A stretch of DNA of 64,000 bases from JACRCT01 sp049841135 (lineage in GTDB: Bacteria > Myxococcota > Myxococcia > Myxococcales > UBA5297). Positions 1 through 9,959 of the stretch are shown here, one piece after another; positions within the stretch are counted from its first letter, which is position 1, and each line of letters begins with the position of its first letter. The position numbers and the translations under genes are program-made. Where the stretch lies: NCBI GenBank assembly GCA_049841135.1, contig JASGHK010000007.1:454348-518347 (forward strand). Reading direction: 5' to 3'. Under the pieces are notes generated by a model. It was given only the letters and a program-made list of their open reading frames with translations. It did no database searches and was not told the origin of the DNA.

Positions 1-2213
1 CTGGCCCTCGTGGCCTGCAGCAACCCGCCGGTGACCAGCGTGCCCGACGCGGGCTCCTGCGTGGTGACCGCCACCTGCAAGGCCGCGGGCGCCCAGTGCG
101 GCAGCATCGACGACGGCTGCGGCGGCCGGCTCGAGTGCGGCACCTGCGCCGCCCCGAACGTCTGCGGCGGCGGCGGCGAGCAGAACAAGTGCGGCTGCAC
201 CCCCGAGACCGACAAGGCCTTCTGCACGCGCCTGGGCAAGAGCTGCGACCAGGTCACCGACTTCGACAACTGCGAGAAGTCGCGCACGGTCCAGAGCTTC
301 GCGGCACCTGCACCGGGGCCGACACCTGCGGCGGCGCCGGCGTCAAGAACGCCTGCGGCCACGGCGGCAACCCCTGCGACGCGGTCGTCTGCGGCGCCGG
401 CGAGACCTGCGACCCCGCCGACGCACAGTGCAAGTGCACCACCGGCTCCTGCACCGGCGGCAAGGTCTGCTCCGCCTCCAAGCGCTGCGTCGACCCCTCC
501 GACCCCTGCGCCAACGCGGCCTGCAGCGGCGAGACGCCCAGCTGCGTGAACCAGGGCGGCACCGCGGTCTGCCAGTGCAGCGCCACCTCCTGCGGCTCGG
601 CGAAGTCCTGCGTGGGCGGTGTCTGCGTGGTGCTGGACAAGTGCGCCGGCGTCACCTGCAGCCAGGGCGAGAGCTGCGACTCCGCCGACGGGCTGTGCAA
701 GTGCTCGTCCGGCTCGTGCCCGGACCCCAAGGTCTGCGGCGCCTCGCTGCGCTGCGTCGACTCGACCGATCCCTGCGCCGCCAAGGCCTGCACCTCCCCG
801 ACCCCGGTGTGCGTCGACCAGTCCGGCCAGGCCGTCTGCCAGTGCAGCGCCAACTCCTGCCCGGCCGGCAGCAACTGCGTCGCCGGAGCCTGCGTGCAGG
901 ACAAGTGCTACCTCGTCGCCTGCAACCAGGGTGAGACGTGCAACGCGGCCAACGGTGCCTGCGAGTGCACCGCCGGCTCGTGCCCCACCGGCAAGACCTG
1001 CAACGCCGCCAAGCGCTGCGTCGCCCAGCCGACGGAGGTCTGCGACAACGGGACCGACGACGACGGGGACGGCAAGGTCGATTGCTCCGACTCCGACTGC
1101 ATCAACCACCTCGGGTGCGACCCGGCCGAGATCTGCGACGACATGATCGACAACAACCTCGACGGGATGACCGACTGCGCCGACCCCGACTGCTTCGCCT
1201 CGCCGCGGTGCTCGGCCGAGGTCTGCGACGACGGCAAGGACAACGACGCCAACGGGAAGACCGACTGTGACGACCCCGCCTGCCTGACCAGCCCAACCTG
1301 CGCCACCAAGGTGGAGACCAACTGCAGCAACGGCGCCGACGACGACCTGGACAGCTGGACCGACTGCGCCGACCCGGACTGCAAGACGAGCCCCGCCTGC
1401 CTGGAGACGGACTGCGGCAACGGCGTCGACGACGAGGGCGACGGCAACATCGACTGCGCCGACTCCGACTGCGAGGCCAAGAGCTGCGGGACGGGTTGCG
1501 CGTGCAAGCAGGGCTACCCGAGCGAGACCCTCTGCGACGACAAGGTCGACAACGACGGCACGGGCAACACCGACTGCGCCGACCCGGACTGCAATCAGGA
1601 CTCGGCCTGCGCGGGCAAGGTGGAGCTGGCCTGCGCCGACAAGGTCGACAACGACGCCGACGGCAAGACCGACTGCGCCGACCCGAACTGCGCGCCGGAC
1701 CCCATCTGCGTCGAGGGCAACTGCGGCGACGGCGTGGACAACGACGGCGACACCTACGTGGACTGCAACGACGCCGACTGCAGCACCGACCCGGCGTGCA
1801 TGGTCAACTGCGCGGCGGCCCCGCTCTGCTCCTCGGTGGACTGCTGCCCCCTGCTCAGCGTGCCGATCCCCGACGGCTGCGGGCCGGGCTGCGTCTGCAC
1901 CTCCAAGGTCCTCTTCTGCGGCGTGAAGGAGACCCACTGCGCCGACGGCCTCGACAACGACAACGACGGCAAGGTCGACTGCTTCGACGACGACTGCATC
2001 GCCAGCCCGGCCTGTGAGGTCAACTGCGGCGACTCGGTGGACAACGACAAGGACAGCCTCACCGACTGCGCCGACGCCGACTGCGAGAGCGTGGCGCCCT
2101 GCTGCTCGGGGGTCGGCGCCTCCTGCGGCTTGGGCCAGAAGGAGTGCTGTGCCGGGCTGACCTGCGACTACTCCCAAATCTGGGCGGGCTACTGCGTGGT
2201 CCCGGCTCCCTGA
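1..2213 (+). CDS. Cys-rich repeat lipoprotein, 5' end outside the window, one frameshift
   Basis: The reading frame enters the window already open. The first residues (LALVACS, Cys at about position 16) look like the end of a lipoprotein signal peptide with a lipobox, so this is probably an outer-membrane surface lipoprotein missing only its first ~15-20 residues. The N-terminal half has several Cys-rich modules of about 90-100 residues, each containing a CxCSxxSC-like core. The second half (about 1037-2090) has ten repeats of ~22 residues with the pattern C-x-[DN]-G-x-D-[ND]-D-x-D-G-x-x-D-C-x-D-x-D-C, resembling the calcium-binding-like repeats of myxobacterial secreted proteins. The frame switches near 296-305; the Cys pattern continues cleanly across the switch, so I read it as an indel error. 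Exact function unknown; adhesion or ion binding is inference. Confidence 0.75.
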   Translation, partial: GPRGLQQPAGDQRARRGLLRGDRHLQGRGRPVRQHRRRLRRPARVRHLRRPERLRRRRRAEQVRLHPRDRQGLLHAPGQELRPGHRLRQLREVAHGPELRGTCTGADTCGGAGVKNACGHGGNPCDAVVCGAGETCDPADAQCKCTTGSCTGGKVCSASKRCVDPSDPCANAACSGETPSCVNQGGTAVCQCSATSCGSAKSCVGGVCVVLDKCAGVTCSQGESCDSADGLCKCSSGSCPDPKVCGASLRCVDSTDPCAAKACTSPTPVCVDQSGQAVCQCSANSCPAGSNCVAGACVQDKCYLVACNQGETCNAANGACECTAGSCPTGKTCNAAKRCVAQPTEVCDNGTDDDGDGKVDCSDSDCINHLGCDPAEICDDMIDNNLDGMTDCADPDCFASPRCSAEVCDDGKDNDANGKTDCDDPACLTSPTCATKVETNCSNGADDDLDSWTDCADPDCKTSPACLETDCGNGVDDEGDGNIDCADSDCEAKSCGTGCACKQGYPSETLCDDKVDNDGTGNTDCADPDCNQDSACAGKVELACADKVDNDADGKTDCADPNCAPDPICVEGNCGDGVDNDGDTYVDCNDADCSTDPACMVNCAAAPLCSSVDCCPLLSVPIPDGCGPGCVCTSKVLFCGVKETHCADGLDNDNDGKVDCFDDDCIASPACEVNCGDSVDNDKDSLTDCADADCESVAPCCSGVGASCGLGQKECCAGLTCDYSQIWAGYCVVPAP

Positions 2214-2273
2214 GCCGGCGGGCGACGGGGCGAGCGGAGGGCGGCGAAGCCAGCCGCCGTGCTCGCCCCTCCC

Positions 2274-2313
2274 CGGCTGGCCGGCTTCAAAGCGCGGCGG
2301 GGTCGGCCAGCCG
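2274..2313 (+). terminator. Stem-loop after the Cys-rich lipoprotein
   Basis: A perfect 10-bp inverted repeat (CGGCTGGCCG at 2274-2283, CGGCCAGCCG at 2304-2313) surrounds a 20-base loop, 61 bases after the stop codon. There is no clear T-tract, so termination is plausible but not certain. Confidence 0.4.
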
Positions 2314-2398
2314 TGGCTGGCTTCGGTGGTGCTAAGTTGAGGACCCACCGCGGGCGCGCCCTTCCCCCACACGGGCGCCGCACGCCGTGAGAGACGGC

Positions 2399-5088
2399 AT
2401 GGTCCTCGACATCCGCACAGTCATCGTCGGCCTCCTCGGCACGGCCGTGTCGACCCTGGTCATGCTGTCGTCGCTCTACTTCCGGGCGGGCAAGCGCTTC
2501 GGCGGCATCGGCCTGTGGCTCGCCAACTACGCCCTGCTCTTCACCGGCGTGGTGCTGCTCGTCCTGCGCGGGGTCGTGCCGGACGTGGTGTCGATGGTGG
2601 TCGCCGACCTCCTGATCCTCGGCGGCTGCGTGCTGGGGTACGAGGGGCTGCGGCGCTTCGTCGGATTCCGCCCGGTCCATTGGCGCAACGTCGTCCTGCT
2701 GGGGATCTTCACGGTGATCCAGCTCTGGTTCGCGGTCGGCGAGCCGAGCCTCGCCGCGCGCAACGTCAACTTCGCGTGGGCGATGGTGGCGCTCTTCACC
2801 CACTGCCTCTGGGCGCTGTGGCGGGAGCACGGCGAGGTGCCGCTGAGCATCACCTTCCGCACCGGGCTGGTCTACCTGCTGCTGGCCCTGGTGAGCGCTG
2901 CCCGGCTGGTCGAGGCGGCCGTCGCCGGCCCCGTCGGGGACGACTACTTCCAGTCCGGCATGTTCGAGACCGTGGTGCTGCTGGCCTACCAGGCGCTCTT
3001 CCTGCTGCTGGCCTACTCGTTCTCGATGATGGTGATGCGGCGCCTGGTCTCCGACGTGGAGGTGCAGGAGGAGAAGTACTTCAAGGCCTTCCGCTCGGCG
3101 CCCTACGCCATGTGCGTGACGCAGATCGCCTCCGGCAAGGTGGTGGAGGCCAACGACGGCTTCCTCGCGCTGCTGGGGACGACCCGGGAGGCCGCGCTGG
3201 CCGAGCCGGCGGCGGCCAAGCGGCTGTGGGCGCGGCCCGAGGATCGCGACGAGGCGATGAAGGAGCTGGCGGAGCGCGGCCGGGTCTCCGGGCGCGAGCA
3301 GCAGTTCAGGGGCAAGGGCGGCGAGCTCATCCTCGGGCGCTTCGCGATCGAGCAGGTGCACCTGGGGGGCGTGGCCCACGCGCTGGTCACCATCGAGGAC
3401 GTGACCAAGTCCCGCCGCGACGAGGCCGAGGTGAAGGAGGCGCACGACCGGCTCCGGTCGATCCTCGACGCGGCGCCCACGCCCATCTTCATGGTGAACG
3501 CCGAGGAGTGCGTGGTGCTCTCCAACGCCGCGGCCGCCCGGCTCTTCCACGCCGAGGCGCAGGGGCGCCGCTGCGGGTACCTCGTGGGCTGCGTCCACCG
3601 CGAGGAGGGACCCGCGGGCTGCGGCAGCAGCGACTCCTGCAGCGGGTGCGTCCTGACGCGGACGGTGCGCGCGGGGCTCAGCGGCAGCAGCGTGCGCGAC
3701 CTGGAGGTCGAGCTCGAGCCTGCGGGGAGGCCGGCCCGCACCGCCGCACCCTCCTGTGCAACGTCGCGCCGGTGCGGCTGTCGGGGGAGCGGGGCGCCAT
3801 CCTGGCCGTCCACGACCTGACCGACCTGCGCCGCGTGCAGCGCGAGCGCGAGCAGCTGCAGGCGAGCCTGGCGCAGCAGGACCGCCTGGCGAGCATGGGC
3901 ATGCTGGCGGCGGGCATCGCCCACGAGCTCAACAACCCGCTCTCCTACGTGATGTACGGCCTCGAGAGCCTGCAGGAGGACCTGCCGCCGGTGGTGCGCT
4001 CGGCGCGGCGCTGCGCCCAGGTGCTGGTGGAAGAGCTCGGCCCGGAGGAGGCCGCCAAGGTCATCGGGCCCGCGCAGGAGGTGATGGCCCCCGCCGCGCT
4101 GGACGACCTGCTGGCGCGCCTGGAGGAGGCCTCCGGCGGGGTCATGCGCATCCGCGCCATCATCCGGGGCCTGGGGACCTTCTCGCGCGTCGAGCGCGCC
4201 GAGGCCGAGGCGGTGGACCTGGTGGACCTGCTCGAGCACGCCCTCTCGGTGGCCCACAACGAGATCAAGTACCGCGCCGCGGTGGTCAAGGACCTCGCGC
4301 CCGTCCCCAAGATTTGGGCGAGCGAGGGCAAGGTCGCGCAGGTCTTCCTGACCCTCCTGGTCCACGCCGCGCACTCCATCGACGAGGGGCACGCCAAGGA
4401 GAACGAGGTCCGCGTGCGCACCTGGTCCGAGGAGGGCCGGGTCTGCGTCGAGGTCTCGGACACCGGCCGGGGCATTGCGCCCGACCAGCTCGACCGGGTC
4501 TTCGACCCGTTCTCCACCGCCAAGGGCCCCGGGGTCGGCTCCGGGCTCGGCCTCTCCATCAGCCGGCAAATCGTCACCGAAGCCGGCGGGACCATCGAGG
4601 TGAAGAGCGGTCCGGGGACGGGGACCTCCTTCCTGGTGCGGCTGCCGGTGATGGAGGCGCAGCGGCCGGTGGGGGCGCCTTTGCCCGCCCAGCCCGGCCC
4701 CGAGCCGCGCCAGCGGGTGCTGGTCGTCGACGACGAGCCGGCCATACGCACGATGCTGGTGCGGATGCTCTCGCGCAAGCACGAGGTGGTGGCCGTCTCC
4801 AGCGGCGTCGAGGCGATGGGCCTGCTCTCGGCAGGGCAGCGCTTCGAGGTGGTGCTGTGCGACCTGATGATGCCGGAGATGTCCGGGATGGAGCTGCACG
4901 AGAAGGTGGCGCAGACGGACCCGGTCCTGGCGCGGAGGTTCGTCTTCGTCAGCGCCGGCGCCTTCAGCCCGGGGGCGGCGGACTACGTCAGCCGCGCCGG
5001 CGTCCAGCGCCTGGACAAGCCCTTCGACGCCGACCAGCTCCGCGCGGTGATCGACCGCTTGCTGGGCGAGGCCCGTGCCGCAGGCTGA
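2399..5088 (+). CDS. Membrane-bound hybrid sensor histidine kinase (7TM-PAS-PAS-HisKA-HATPase-REC), one frameshift
   Basis: About 900 residues. The first ~215 residues form about seven hydrophobic segments (a MASE-like membrane sensor). Two PAS-like domains follow (about 225-345 and 350-470). The phosphoacceptor H-box reads GIAHELNNPLSY, followed by an HATPase domain ending in GLGLSISRQIV with a glycine-rich lid. A C-terminal receiver domain starts at RVLVVDDEPAI, has its phosphorylatable Asp in LCDLMMPEM and the conserved Lys in LDKPF. The frame changes at about 3725-3745, between the second PAS and the kinase core; both halves are conserved, so an indel error is likely. I chose ATG 2399; a GTG at 2387 is the alternative. 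A second hybrid kinase follows and no separate response regulator is adjacent, so the output partner is unknown. Confidence 0.85.
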
Positions 5089-5190
5089 GCGGCCGGGGCG
5101 ATCGCCGCCCGCTCCCGGCCCGGTGGGCCGAGTGGGGGCCGCACGTGGGAATTCCTCGAGAGACCGGATCGCTAGAATGAGCGCATCGCC

Positions 5191-7653
5191 ATGACCTCGA
5201 CGACCCCTTCCGAGCCGCGACCGCACGACATGCAGCTCGTCGCCGAGCTCGCCTCGCGGTGGCTGGCGGCCGCGGCCGAAGACGAGATCTACCAAGGGCT
5301 CGCCGAGGGGCTGCGGCAGGTGGTGGGCGACGAGGCGATCATCGTCGTCAGCGCCTACGACCCCAACGAGCAGCTGCACCGGCCGCGGGCGCTCCTGGGG
5401 TTCGGCAGCCTGCTCCCCGAGGTGGCCCGCCTGGTGGGCTCCGACCCGGGCGCGCTCGCCGGCGACTATCCCGCCAGCCTGCGCGAGGCGATGGCCTCGG
5501 GGGTCCTGACCCGGGTCGAGGGCGGGGTGCTGGCGCTGCTGCAGGGCGTCCTGCCCGAGGCCGTCATCCGCCAGGGCGAGAAGCTGCTGGGGGTGAGCGC
5601 GGCCTACGTGGTGGGCTTCGCCAAGGGCAGCTTCCGGGGCGGGGTGAGCATCCTGACGCGGCGCGAGGGGATGGAGCTGCGCCGGGACACCATCGAGGCC
5701 CTGGCGCGCATCGCCGCGGTGTCGGTGGAGAACCGGCGGACCGAGGCGCGGCTGCGCACCATGGCGCAGGTGGTGGAGATGGCCCCCAGCGCCATCACCG
5801 TCCACGACCTCCAGGGCCGGTTCCTCTTCGCCAACCAGCGGACCTACGAGCTCCACGGCTACGAGCCCCAGGCGTTCCAGGCGCTCTCGCTCTTCGACCT
5901 CGCGGCCCCTCACGAGGCTCCGCGGGCGACGGAGGTGCTGCGGACCATCCAGGAGAAGGGCGAGGCGACCTTCGAGGTCCAGCACCGGCGCAAGGACGGC
6001 TCGACCGTCCCGCTGCACGTCCTGGCCCGCAAGGTGGAGTGGCAGGGCCAGCCGGCGCTCCTGAGGGTGGCCAGCGACGTCAGCGCCAGCCAGGCGGCCG
6101 AGGCGGCGCTGGAGGCCGGCGAGCAGCGCTACCGCTCGGTGGTGGACAACATCGGCGAGGGGTTGGGCCTGGTCGACCTCGAGGAGCGCTTCGTCTGGGC
6201 CAACCGCGCCGCCGACGAGATCTTCGGGGTCGCGGAGGGCGGCCTGGTCGGCCGCAGCCTGAGCGAGTTCGTCGACGGCGAGACCTTCGAGAGGATGCAG
6301 GAGCTGACCCGCTCCCGGCCCGCGGGCGAGCGGACCTCGTACCCCTTCGAGCTGCGCCGCCCCGACGGCGGCCTGCTCACGGTCACCGTCACCACCAGCA
6401 CGCAGTACGATGCTCAAGGCCGGCCGGTCGCCACCTACGGCATCTTCCGCGACATCACCGAGCGCCGGCGGGCCGAGGAGGAGCGCGTGCGGCTGGAGGG
6501 CCAGCTCCAGCAAGCCCAGAAGATGGAGTCGGTGGGCCGGCTGGCCGGCGGCGTGGCCCACGACTTCAACAACATGCTGGGCGTCATCCTCGCGCACGCC
6601 GACGTGGCCATCGAGGAGGTGGACCCCGACAGCCACGTGCACCGCGACCTGCAGGAGATCCGCAAGGCGGCGCTGCGCTCGGCGAGCCTGACGCGGCAGC
6701 TGCTGGCCTTCGCCCGCCGGCAGACCGTCTCGCCGCGCGTGCTGGACCTGAACCAGACCATCGGCGACATGCTCAAGATGCTGCAGCGTCTCATCGGCGA
6801 GGACATCGCGCTGCGCTGGGCGCCCGGCGCCGGGGTGTGGCCGGTGAAGGTCGACCCCTCGCAGATCGACCAGATCCTCGCCAACCTGTGCGTCAACTCG
6901 CGCGACGCCATCACCGGCGTCGGCAAGCTGACCATCGAGACCGCCAACCGCTCCCTGGAGGAGGCCGCCTGTGCTTCGCACCCGGGGGCCGCGCCGGGCG
7001 ACTACGTGTGCCTGGCCGTCAGCGACGACGGCTGCGGCATGGACAAGCAGACGCTGGCCCACCTCTTCGAGCCGTTCTTCACCACCAAGGGCATGGGCAA
7101 GGGCACGGGGCTGGGGCTCGCGACGGTCTACGGCATCGTCAAGCAGAACCGCGGGTTCATCGAGGCCTTCAGCGAGCCAGGCAAGGGCACCACCTTCTCG
7201 GTCTACCTCCCGAGGCACGCCGGCGACGCCCGGCGCGTCTCGCCCGAGGGCGATGCGGGTGCGGTCACCGGCGGGCCGGAGACCATCCTGCTGGTCGAGG
7301 ACGAGCCCGCCATCCTCTACGCGGTCAAGAGGATGCTGGAGCGGCTGGGCTACGCAGTGCTCGCGGCGAGCAGCGCGGCCCAAGCGCTGCGGCTCTCCCG
7401 CGAGCACGACAAGGCCATCGACCTCTTGATGACCGACGTGGTCATGCCGGAGATGAACGGCCGCGAGCTGGCGCGCAGCCTGACGCCCCACCGCCCGGAG
7501 ATCCGCCTGCTGTTCATGTCCGGCTACACCGCCGACGTCATCGCCAACCACGGCGTGCTCGACGAGGGCGTGCACTTCATCCAGAAGCCCTTCTCCGCCG
7601 CGGACCTGGCCTCCAAGGTCCGGGCCGTTCTCGCCGAACGCCCGGGCAGCTGA
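5191..7653 (+). CDS. Cytoplasmic hybrid sensor histidine kinase (GAF-like, two PAS, HisKA, HATPase, REC)
   Basis: 820 residues with no frameshift and no obvious membrane segment. The N-terminal ~190 residues resemble a GAF-type sensory domain. PAS domains start near residues 191 (VVEMAPSAITVHDL) and 312. The H-box GGVAHDFNNMLGV lies near residue 454. The ATP-binding region has DDGCGMD and GTGLGLATVYGI. The C-terminal receiver starts at ILLVEDEPAI with acceptor Asp in MTDVVMPEM and Lys in IQKPF. This HDFNN class of kinase is common in Myxococcota. It begins 102 bases after the previous hybrid kinase on the same strand, so the two may be co-transcribed and form a phosphorelay; that is inference from position. 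Confidence 0.9.
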   Translation: MTSTTPSEPRPHDMQLVAELASRWLAAAAEDEIYQGLAEGLRQVVGDEAIIVVSAYDPNEQLHRPRALLGFGSLLPEVARLVGSDPGALAGDYPASLREAMASGVLTRVEGGVLALLQGVLPEAVIRQGEKLLGVSAAYVVGFAKGSFRGGVSILTRREGMELRRDTIEALARIAAVSVENRRTEARLRTMAQVVEMAPSAITVHDLQGRFLFANQRTYELHGYEPQAFQALSLFDLAAPHEAPRATEVLRTIQEKGEATFEVQHRRKDGSTVPLHVLARKVEWQGQPALLRVASDVSASQAAEAALEAGEQRYRSVVDNIGEGLGLVDLEERFVWANRAADEIFGVAEGGLVGRSLSEFVDGETFERMQELTRSRPAGERTSYPFELRRPDGGLLTVTVTTSTQYDAQGRPVATYGIFRDITERRRAEEERVRLEGQLQQAQKMESVGRLAGGVAHDFNNMLGVILAHADVAIEEVDPDSHVHRDLQEIRKAALRSASLTRQLLAFARRQTVSPRVLDLNQTIGDMLKMLQRLIGEDIALRWAPGAGVWPVKVDPSQIDQILANLCVNSRDAITGVGKLTIETANRSLEEAACASHPGAAPGDYVCLAVSDDGCGMDKQTLAHLFEPFFTTKGMGKGTGLGLATVYGIVKQNRGFIEAFSEPGKGTTFSVYLPRHAGDARRVSPEGDAGAVTGGPETILLVEDEPAILYAVKRMLERLGYAVLAASSAAQALRLSREHDKAIDLLMTDVVMPEMNGRELARSLTPHRPEIRLLFMSGYTADVIANHGVLDEGVHFIQKPFSAADLASKVRAVLAERPGS

Positions 7654-7670
7654 CGGCGCAGAGCCGTCAG
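7650..7670 (+). terminator. GC-rich hairpin overlapping the kinase stop codon
   Basis: CTGACGGC (7650-7657) and GCCGTCAG (7663-7670) form a perfect 8-bp stem with a 5-base loop; the TGA stop of the upstream kinase lies inside the left arm. Another copy of the arm (GACGGCTGACGG) follows directly. No strong T-run, so the terminator role is tentative. Confidence 0.45.
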
Positions 7671-7837
7671 TATTGACGGCTGACGGGGCCTGAGGACGCC
7701 GCCAGAGCGCTGGAGAATCAAGCGTTTGCCGGTGAGCGCAGGCGGGCACGTCGCCTGCAGTGTCCAGCGGCCGGGACTCTGGCTGGCCGTCCAGCACGGT
7801 GCGCCAGCCGCGGCAAACCCTCGAGAGGTCGAAACGG

Positions 7838-8539
7838 ATGATCAGCCTGCTCGTCGCCCTGTTCTTCTTCGCGGTCAGCCTCGGCTTCTACGTGGTCACC
7901 CGCACGCTCAAGAAGCGCCACCAGAACTGGAAGGCGTTCGCGCAGAAGCGCGGCCTGTCGTTCGATGCCGACGCGCTCGAGCTGACGGGCGAGCTGATGG
8001 GGCTGGAGTTCAAGGTCCACGACAAGCTGGCCATCGAGCGCGCCTCGGCGCTGGGCGCGTACATGCCTCTGGGCAGCACGGCGGTGGCGGTCGACGTCGT
8101 GGTGCCCGGCTGCCCGCAGGGCCTGAGCGTCTGCTCGGTGCAGCCCCGGCTCGCTCCGCGGAAGGTGGGCAGCGCGATCGAGATCGCCGCCGCCCCGGCC
8201 GGCTTCGAGGCTGCGTACCGCGTCGAGGTGGCAGGGCCCGAGGAGCAGGCGGCGCTCGAGGACGGCGAGGTGCGGGCGGGGCTGCTCGCCCTGGTCTCCC
8301 AGCGGTGGTACCGCGGCGTGGTGGTCGAGAACGGCGTGCTCAGCGCCTTCCACTTCAACCCGGCCTTCGGCTCGGAGGATGACGCCGCCGAGCTGGAGCG
8401 TACGGTGGGCCTGGCGCTCGACGCCGCAGCCGCGCTTCGCGACGCGTGCGCTGCCCGTCAGGCTCGCGCCCGGAAGCGCACCCCGGTTCCGGCCAAGAGC
8501 CGCCGCGGGCCGTCGACGATGCGGCGTGTGAGCGGGTAG
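7838..8539 (+). CDS. Membrane-anchored protein of unknown function
   Basis: 233 residues starting at ATG 7838, preceded by a purine-rich GAGAGG 8 bases upstream. Residues 1-20 (ISLLVALFFFAVSLGFYVV) are a single N-terminal membrane segment, followed by a basic stop-transfer stretch (RTLKKRHQNWK). The remaining domain is soluble, mixed alpha/beta in character, and ends in a basic tail (RARKRTPVPAKSRRG). I do not recognise the family. It lies between the hybrid kinases and a convergent lipoprotein gene, with its own probable ribosome site. Confidence 0.6.
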   Translation: MISLLVALFFFAVSLGFYVVTRTLKKRHQNWKAFAQKRGLSFDADALELTGELMGLEFKVHDKLAIERASALGAYMPLGSTAVAVDVVVPGCPQGLSVCSVQPRLAPRKVGSAIEIAAAPAGFEAAYRVEVAGPEEQAALEDGEVRAGLLALVSQRWYRGVVVENGVLSAFHFNPAFGSEDDAAELERTVGLALDAAAALRDACAARQARARKRTPVPAKSRRGPSTMRRVSG

Positions 8540-8585
8540 CAGCCAGCAGCTGCCTTCCGCGCCGGTCGGAGGCGTCGCGGCGGCT

Positions 8586-8620
8586 TGACCCGAAGCCCGA
8601 AGCCCGAAGTCCGAAGCCCC
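8586..8620. repeat. Heptanucleotide tandem repeat (CCGAAGC)n between convergent genes
   Basis: After TGACC at 8586-8590, four 7-base units follow: CGAAGCC, CGAAGCC, CGAAGTC, CGAAGCC (8591-8618). The same element recurs in reverse orientation at 46801-46843. Both copies sit between the 3' ends of convergent genes. Confidence 0.7.
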
Positions 8621-8652
8621 TGGGACCCCTCGTCGGGTTCAGCTCCGCCGGC

Positions 8653-9855
8653 TCAGGGGTTCGGGCTGCCGAAGCTCGCGCCGGTGGCCTTGAGCCCCCA
8701 GTCATCCTTGGAGTCGGTGTCCGCCCCCACCTTGCGGGCCAGGCTCGAGTCCTTGTCGTTGCCCACCTGGCTCCAGTCGACGGAGAGGTCGAGGACGCTG
8801 GGGGTCGAGGAGTAGGTGCAGTCCGCGCCGCCGCAGTCGGCCGGCGTCCACTGCCCGTTGCCCTGGGCGAACTGGACTGCGTACTCGAAGCCGCCCGGCA
8901 GCGGAGGGGCGAGGCCGACCTTGGCGAACGCGACGGCGTCCTGCACTGCGCCGTCCGCGCCGACCACCTTGAGCAGCCGGTGCGACCAGGTGACCGCCGC
9001 GCTGCCGCCGACGAAGTCCCAGGCGTTCGGGTAGGCCTCCTTGGCAGTGCTCTCCGACTTGGAGGTGCGCTCCGAGCTCTTGGGGTCGTCGGCGCCCACC
9101 GCGTTGAGGTGCAGCACGATCAGGTCGCCCGCCTGCACCACGACGTCCGGGAAGGTGGTGAAGGTGAGCGGGTCATTGGTCTTGCCCTCTTCGATCACCT
9201 GGATCTGCTTGGTGGTGCCGGCCTCCACGACCAGGAACTCGATCAGGTCCCGGCTGTTGGGGATGTTCGGGTTGATCTCGTTGATGACCAGCCGGGCCTG
9301 TCCTGCTCCGGCGATGAACTCGGCGGAGTTGGCGGTGGAGCTCAGCGGCTCGCCGTTGCTGTCGAGGATCGTCGCGGCGACGGTGACCACGTAGTTGCTG
9401 CCAGGGGTCTGGGCGCTGGTGGTGACGCGGACCTGGTTGCCCGAGCCCGAGGCGGCGCTGGCGGCCAGACCGCCGGTGAACGTGAACTGCGAGCCGTTGA
9501 GGAGCACCGTGCCCGGCTCGATGGCGCGGCTGAACTCGACGAGCACCGACGTCGTCGACTCGCTGGTGGCCCGGGTGACCTCGAGCGGCGCGGCGGCGCT
9601 GGCATCGGGGCGCACCGAAGCATCGGCAGGGGTCACGACCGGACCGCCGTCGGGCTCGCTCGTAGCGGCATCGACGGCCGAGCTGGCGTCCGGCGTGGTG
9701 GCGGCGTCGGCAGGCGGCGCACCAGAGTCCGCCGGGCTGGCCGGGACGTCCGCGCTCGAGGACGCGTCGAGGCCCGTGGCCGGTGGGGGATTGCCGCAGG
9801 CGGCGAGCGCGAGGGCGAGCAGCAATGGGAGCGAGCGCAGGGAGCCGAAGTTCAT
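8653..9855 (-). CDS. Lipoprotein with a lamin-tail-like domain
   Basis: 400 residues. The signal peptide ends in a lipobox, LALAACG, so the mature protein is lipidated. A long Ala/Asp/Ser/Pro linker (about residues 25-95), typical of myxobacterial lipoproteins, is followed by a beta-rich Ig-like segment (about 95-190). A lamin-tail (LTD)-like domain then starts at LVINEINPN with DLIEFLV. LTD domains in bacterial secreted proteins often accompany nucleases or adhesion proteins, but no catalytic domain is visible here. Intact frame. Cell-surface binding is inference. Confidence 0.7.
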   Translation of the reverse strand: MNFGSLRSLPLLLALALAACGNPPPATGLDASSSADVPASPADSGAPPADAATTPDASSAVDAATSEPDGGPVVTPADASVRPDASAAAPLEVTRATSESTTSVLVEFSRAIEPGTVLLNGSQFTFTGGLAASAASGSGNQVRVTTSAQTPGSNYVVTVAATILDSNGEPLSSTANSAEFIAGAGQARLVINEINPNIPNSRDLIEFLVVEAGTTKQIQVIEEGKTNDPLTFTTFPDVVVQAGDLIVLHLNAVGADDPKSSERTSKSESTAKEAYPNAWDFVGGSAAVTWSHRLLKVVGADGAVQDAVAFAKVGLAPPLPGGFEYAVQFAQGNGQWTPADCGGADCTYSSTPSVLDLSVDWSQVGNDKDSSLARKVGADTDSKDDWGLKATGASFGSPNP

Positions 9856-9959
9856 CGAAGTCCTTCCTGGAGTCTTTCCTGGAGGTGGCCCAGACGACGC
9901 GAGTGTAGACGACCCGATTGGCGGCGCGGGCGAGAATCTCGAAGGGGCTTGGCGACGGC

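Noticed and set aside
3103..7797. Very long antisense open frame (over 1500 codons, minus strand) across the two kinase genes
   Set aside because: Third-position GC bias opens antisense frames in such DNA; its product is low-complexity and the plus-strand kinases carry all conserved motifs.
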